The notes beneath the pieces are model-generated. The model did not search any database. It was given only the letters and a program-made list of their open reading frames with translations, and had not been told where the DNA came from. Below, piece after piece: positions 60,794-64,000 of a DNA stretch of 64,000 nucleotides. Location: NCBI RefSeq assembly GCF_900115165.1, contig NZ_FOVP01000011.1, forward strand, positions 87,051-151,050, read 5' to 3'. Made by a program: the position numbers and the translations under genes. Every line of letters starts with the position of its first letter. Position 1 is the first letter of the stretch. Origin of the DNA: Roseovarius lutimaris (GTDB lineage Bacteria; Pseudomonadota; Alphaproteobacteria; Rhodobacterales; Rhodobacteraceae).

Positions 60794-61537
60794 ATGAAAA
60801 CCGCCATCGTTACCGGGGCCGCCCGCGGAATCGGCCTTGCCACCACCAAGCAGTTTCTCGACCAGGGCTGGCGCGTCGTCATGGTCGACCGGGACGAACC
60901 CGCACTTGAACAGGCCGCACCTGGGCTTGTGGGCGTTGATGCGGTGGTTTGTGACGTATCAAAGCCCGATCAGGTGGCGCAGTTGGCGGCGCATGTCACG
61001 GCCACAAGCGAGAGTGTCGATGCCCTGGTCAACAATGCCGGCGTGGCCGATTTCGGCCCGATTGCCGAAACCGATTTTGCCCGCTGGCGCACGGTGATGG
61101 AGACCAACCTTGATGGTGTGTTTCTGACAAGTCAGGCCCTGCGCGAGGCGCTTTGCGCGGCGCGCGGTGCGATTGTGAACATCGCCTCGATCTCGGGCTT
61201 GCGGGCCTCGACCCTGCGGGTGGCCTATGGCACCTCGAAGGCGGCGGTGAAACACCTGACCCAACAGCAAGCGGCAGAGCTTGGCGAGTTTGGCGTGCGC
61301 GCCAATTGCGTCTGTCCGGGGCCAGTGGCGACCAAGCTTGCCATGGCGGTGCACAGCCCCGCGATCATTGCGGCCTATCACGATGCGATCCCGTTGAACC
61401 GCTATGGCACCGAGGATGAAATCGCCTCGATGATCACCTTCCTCTGTTCAGAAAACGCCAGCTATGTCACCGGCCAGATCATTGCCGTCGATGGTGGATT
61501 CGAGTCGACCGGTATCGGCCTGCCCGATCTGCGCTAG
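60794..61537 (+). CDS. SDR family oxidoreductase
   Basis: A short-chain dehydrogenase of 247 residues. The NAD(P)-binding motif is VTGAARGIGLATT (residues 6-18), with an aspartate after the second strand (VDRDEP) pointing to NAD over NADP, NNAGVADFGPIAETD, the catalytic IVNIASISG serine, and the YGTSKAAVKHL Tyr-Lys pair. The C-terminal CPGPVATKLAM and ITFLCSENASYVTGQIIAVD with GGFESTG are typical. The substrate is unknown. An RBS-like AGAAAGG precedes the start. Confidence 0.93.
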   Translation: MKTAIVTGAARGIGLATTKQFLDQGWRVVMVDRDEPALEQAAPGLVGVDAVVCDVSKPDQVAQLAAHVTATSESVDALVNNAGVADFGPIAETDFARWRTVMETNLDGVFLTSQALREALCAARGAIVNIASISGLRASTLRVAYGTSKAAVKHLTQQQAAELGEFGVRANCVCPGPVATKLAMAVHSPAIIAAYHDAIPLNRYGTEDEIASMITFLCSENASYVTGQIIAVDGGFESTGIGLPDLR

Positions 61538-61578
61538 GGGCGGCTCATCACGCCTGACAGCGCGCCTCGCGGCGGTGT

Positions 61579-61962
61579 CTACCCGTCAATCTGTTTGCCC
61601 TGCACGACCTTGAAGGGCTCAAGCCGATCGCCGTTGACCCAAGCATATCCCCCCTCCTCGGTGCGCACCAGAAGGTAGGGCGTCCAGCCGGTGCTGCGCC
61701 ACCAGCTTTCGTAGTCATTGGTGTCGGGGTTCACCCGCCAGCGCCCATCATCGGCACGCCCGCCTTCGGGTGCGTAAATGGTTGTGCCATTGGCATCGAA
61801 ATACTGGCGATAGCGGGTGCCGGACCAGGTGCCGATAATCGTGTTACCGGTCAGCAGGGCAGAAATTTCCTCTGCTGTGATAGCCATGGGGGCCGCCGCC
61901 AAAGGCAGGCAAGGCCCCAGCGTGCTGGCCAGAACAGCGGCGATGAAACATCTTCGGCGCAT
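61579..61962 (-). CDS. Secreted protein of unknown function
   Basis: A 127-residue protein with a signal peptide (MRRRCFIAAVLASTLGPCLP then LAAAPMA), likely cleaved after ALA or APMA. The mature domain contains ITAEEISALLTGNTIIGTWS then GTRYRQYFDANGTTIYAPEG and GRWRVNPDTNDYESWWRSTG, and many aromatic residues, typical of a small periplasmic beta-rich domain in which TGNT-x-GTW recurs. I do not assign a named family with confidence. It is convergent with the SDR gene and upstream of the glycerate kinase gene on the other side. Confidence 0.7.
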   Translation of the reverse strand: MRRRCFIAAVLASTLGPCLPLAAAPMAITAEEISALLTGNTIIGTWSGTRYRQYFDANGTTIYAPEGGRADDGRWRVNPDTNDYESWWRSTGWTPYLLVRTEEGGYAWVNGDRLEPFKVVQGKQIDG

Positions 61963-62057
61963 GGGTGATCCTCTTTCTTAGACAAGCTCCAGTGTTGCAA
62001 ATCCCGAATGAAGACGCGACTCAATTTTTACGCGAGCGCAGCTGCTGCACCCCGACG

Positions 62058-63326
62058 TCAGACCGGCTCTATGAGAATGGCGCGGAAATCGTTGACATTG
62101 GTCAGGGTCGGGCCGGTCACCACCTGATCGCCGATCGCGCCGAAAAACCCATGCGCATCATTGCGATCAAGCGCGCGGTGCGGATCGCGCCCTGCCGCCT
62201 GTGCCTTGGCCAATGTTTCCGGCCCGATCACCGCCCCGGCCACCTCTGCGGCGCCATCAACGCCGTCTGTGTCACAGGCAATCGCGTGAATGCCCGCCGC
62301 GCCGTCAAGCGCCAGGGCGAGGGCAAGCGCATATTCCGCATTCGGCCCGCCAACCCCGTCGCCGCGCCGCGTGACGGTCAGTTCTCCACCCGAGAGCAAG
62401 AGCGCAGGCGCCGCCCCTGCCGCAAGATCAGCCTGTATCGCAAGCGCCTCATTGGCATGGGCGCGGGCCACCTCGCGGGCCTCGCCCTCAAGCGCGTCGC
62501 CAAGGATCTGCGGCGCGATCCCCTGCGCGCGGGCCAGATCGGCAGCGGCTGCAAGCGATTGCGAGGGGGCCGCGTATATCACGTTCTCAACCCGGCTCAG
62601 ACGGATATCATCCGGCGCTATCACCCCGCTTTGGTTGTTCAGTGCCGCCATCGCCGCGTCCGGCACCTCGATCCCGAACCGCTCAAGAATGGCGCGGGCC
62701 TCGGCGGGGGTGCTGGCCTCGCCCACGGTCGGGCCCGATCCGATCTGGCCGGGGTCATCGCCCGGCACATCCGAGATCATCAACGCCAGCAGCCGCGCAG
62801 GATAGGCCGCCGCGGCCAGCTGCCCGCCCTTCACCCGGCTCAGATGCTTGCGCACCACGTTCATCTGGCCAATCGGGGCCCCCGAGGCCAGAAGCGCGGC
62901 GTTGACCGCCTGCTTTTGCGGCAATGTCATGTCACCCGCAGGCTGCACCAAAAGCGCCGAGGCCCCGCCCGAGATCAGCGCAAGCACCATGTCGCCCTCG
63001 CCAAGCCCCGCCACCAGATCAAGCATCCGCGCGGTCGCGGCAAGCCCGGCCTCGTCCGGCACCGGATGCGCGGCCTCGACAATCTCGATGCCCTGACAGG
63101 GGCGGCCATAACCATAGCGCGTGATCACCAGGCCCTCGCAGGGGCCATAGACCGCCTCGACCGCTTCGGCCATGCGCGCACTTGCCTTGCCCGCGCCGAC
63201 AACAACCAACCGGCCTTGCGCGCGCGCGGGCAGGGCGTGATGCAGGCTTTGCATCGGATCGGCCACCGCAACGGCCCGGTCAAACAGGTCGCGCAAAACG
63301 GTCGGCGGGTCGATGGGGGTGTTCAT
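62058..63326 (-). CDS. Glycerate kinase (MOFRL/TtuD type)
   Basis: A class II glycerate kinase of 422 residues, producing 2-phosphoglycerate from glycerate and used in glyoxylate, serine or tartrate degradation. Family elements are RLVVVGAGKASARMAEAVEA, EAAHPVPDEAG, LALISGGASALLVQPAGDMT, and the C-terminal MOFRL domain with LLLSGGELTVTRRGDGVGGP and NAEYALALALAL followed by ACDTDGVDG. The old name TtuD (hydroxypyruvate reductase) is sometimes given to it. The start at 63326 fits the family. No glyoxylate genes are adjacent. Confidence 0.93.
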   Translation of the reverse strand: MNTPIDPPTVLRDLFDRAVAVADPMQSLHHALPARAQGRLVVVGAGKASARMAEAVEAVYGPCEGLVITRYGYGRPCQGIEIVEAAHPVPDEAGLAATARMLDLVAGLGEGDMVLALISGGASALLVQPAGDMTLPQKQAVNAALLASGAPIGQMNVVRKHLSRVKGGQLAAAAYPARLLALMISDVPGDDPGQIGSGPTVGEASTPAEARAILERFGIEVPDAAMAALNNQSGVIAPDDIRLSRVENVIYAAPSQSLAAAADLARAQGIAPQILGDALEGEAREVARAHANEALAIQADLAAGAAPALLLSGGELTVTRRGDGVGGPNAEYALALALALDGAAGIHAIACDTDGVDGAAEVAGAVIGPETLAKAQAAGRDPHRALDRNDAHGFFGAIGDQVVTGPTLTNVNDFRAILIEPV

Positions 63327-63410
63327 CGTCTTGTCCTCACAGGCATCCATTCAGCGGCACCCTAGCGGCCTTGGGTCATGGGCAAAAGACCCCGCTCAGC
63401 CTCTGGCCCA

Positions 63411-63433
63411 TTTTCATCTTTCCAGAAATACTC
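63411..63433 (+). repeat. 23-bp dispersed motif, copy 4
   Basis: Plus-strand TTTTCATCTTTC-CAG-AAATACTC between glycerate kinase and the integrase remnant; it is followed at once by the small hairpin CCCCT-CGGA-AGGGG. It is the only copy with T as the first base. Confidence 0.7.
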
Positions 63434-63588
63434 CCCTCGGAAGGGGTATCCTCCTTGTGTCATGCGGTCTCAAGACGTCTCAACCCGCTTTAAAGTTCTT
63501 TAAAGGTCAGTGGTTTAAGGTGTCACTGTGTTCCGGGAAATTTCGGGCAGTGTCAATTGAGATCGTAGATAACAAAGGAGATGTATCA

Positions 63589-64000
63589 ATGGCAAAATCA
63601 AATGCATTCACGGTCGCACAACTGAAATCACTACCAATGGGAAAACATTGCGATGGACAGGGTCTATGGCTTCACAAGCGCGCGGATGGCGGCGGCTAAT
63701 GGATATTTCGCTTTCAACTGTAGGGCCGTCAACGGGAAATGGGGCTTGGGTCGTTCAAGCGGGTCGGCCTGGCCGAGGCCTGCAAGAAGGCTGACTGGGC
63801 CCGTCAGCAGGTGCAGACGGAGATCCATCCGGTCAAACAGCGGCGCCTGCAGAGACAGCAGTCCAACTCCAGGGATGGTCGCCTGGAGAACCTCGCATGG
63901 GAGGCGTACGAAATTCATAAGGCAAGCCTGAAGCATGGCGGCGCGGACGGGCTATGGGTCAGCCCGCTGCGCCTGCACCTCCTACCCAAGCTGGGCAAGA
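63589..64000 (+). pseudogene. Tyrosine recombinase/integrase with two in-frame stops, partial
   Basis: The frame from ATG 63589 encodes the N-terminal arm-binding (DUF4102) domain of a phage or island integrase: MAKSNAFTVAQLKSLPMGKH, CDGQGLWLHKRADGGG, then after a TAA at 63697-63699 WIFRFQL, then after a TAG at 63721-63723 GRQREMGLGSFKRVGLAEAC, which matches the usual GRRREMGLGSFPxVxLxEAR. It goes on in the same frame through LENLAWEAYEIHKASLKHGG to SPLRLHLLPKLGK at the window end. Both stops fit single C-to-T changes (CAA and CAG). An AAAGGAG site precedes the start. The gene is broken unless the stops are read through; the catalytic domain lies outside the window. Confidence 0.78.

Noticed and set aside
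63434..63588. tRNA or att site before the integrase remnant
   Set aside because: No cloverleaf could be folded and no obvious direct repeat was seen; the attachment site may be outside the window.

Overview
The window looks like chromosomal DNA of an alphaproteobacterium of the Rhodobacterales (Roseobacter/Rhodobacter type). The evidence is the high G+C content, the split ATP synthase with separate b and b' genes and no F1 genes attached, the gene order sdhC-sdhD-sdhA-(methyltransferase)-sdhB, an ffh...rpsP...rimM-trmD-rplS-rpmE translation block, and aerobic cobalamin genes (cobN, cobO, cobW, bluB, cbtAB). No plasmid or phage core is present. The genus cannot be fixed from what I can see.

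Layout. Positions 1-11.5 kb are a vitamin B12 and cobalt region. It holds a FadR-type regulator cut by the window edge, two tandem Lin0512-family genes, cobO and lrgAB in one minus-strand run. Then come a small lipoprotein, a GFA-type zinc protein behind an unusual G-quadruplex-loop hairpin, a broken GNAT gene, the giant cobaltochelatase subunit cobN, and cobW with a DUF1636 gene opposite it. The region ends with a cobalamin riboswitch driving cbtB-cbtA and a His-rich exported protein. Positions 11.6-22 kb hold smc and the translation/SRP block (rpmE, rplS, trmD, rimM, rpsP, ffh), with bluB, a 48-residue membrane protein, a chorismate mutase and two GNAT enzymes lying among them. Positions 22-26 kb are accessory metabolism (LysR regulator, EamA permease, GT61 glycosyltransferase, ArsR regulator, universal stress protein).

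Positions 26-33.5 kb are bioenergetics: atpI-B-E-F'-F, then sdhCDAB with three GTGATCAC palindromes upstream. Positions 33.6-40 kb hold small conserved genes, an AhpD-like protein, a DUF1989 protein, clpB with a sigma-32-like promoter, and pyrF. Positions 40-43.3 kb look like an acquired island: an AEC transporter and a NaeI-like type II restriction-modification pair lying on the 3' side of a tRNA-Gly(CCC) gene. Positions 43.4-51.9 kb return to the core genome (rplT, rpmI, pyk, an N-formylglutamate amidohydrolase-like gene, GST, sdaA, pyrD, cmk). A KAP-type P-loop NTPase gene sits between cmk and rpsA, which are often neighbours in these bacteria; rpsA keeps its own strong promoter. Positions 55-64 kb hold a hydantoinase/oxoprolinase pair, UDP-glucose dehydrogenase, an SDR enzyme, glycerate kinase, and a tyrosine integrase pseudogene with two in-frame stops running off the window end.

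The most interesting items are the lone KAP NTPase, the NaeI-like system with an extra 60-codon gene, the hairpin with a perfect four-run G-quadruplex loop ahead of the GFA gene, a 23-bp intergenic motif found four times, the His-rich third gene of the B12-riboswitch operon, and bluB inside the ribosomal block. I see no CRISPR array, no rRNA and no intact transposon. All functions are from reading motifs by eye; no database search was run.
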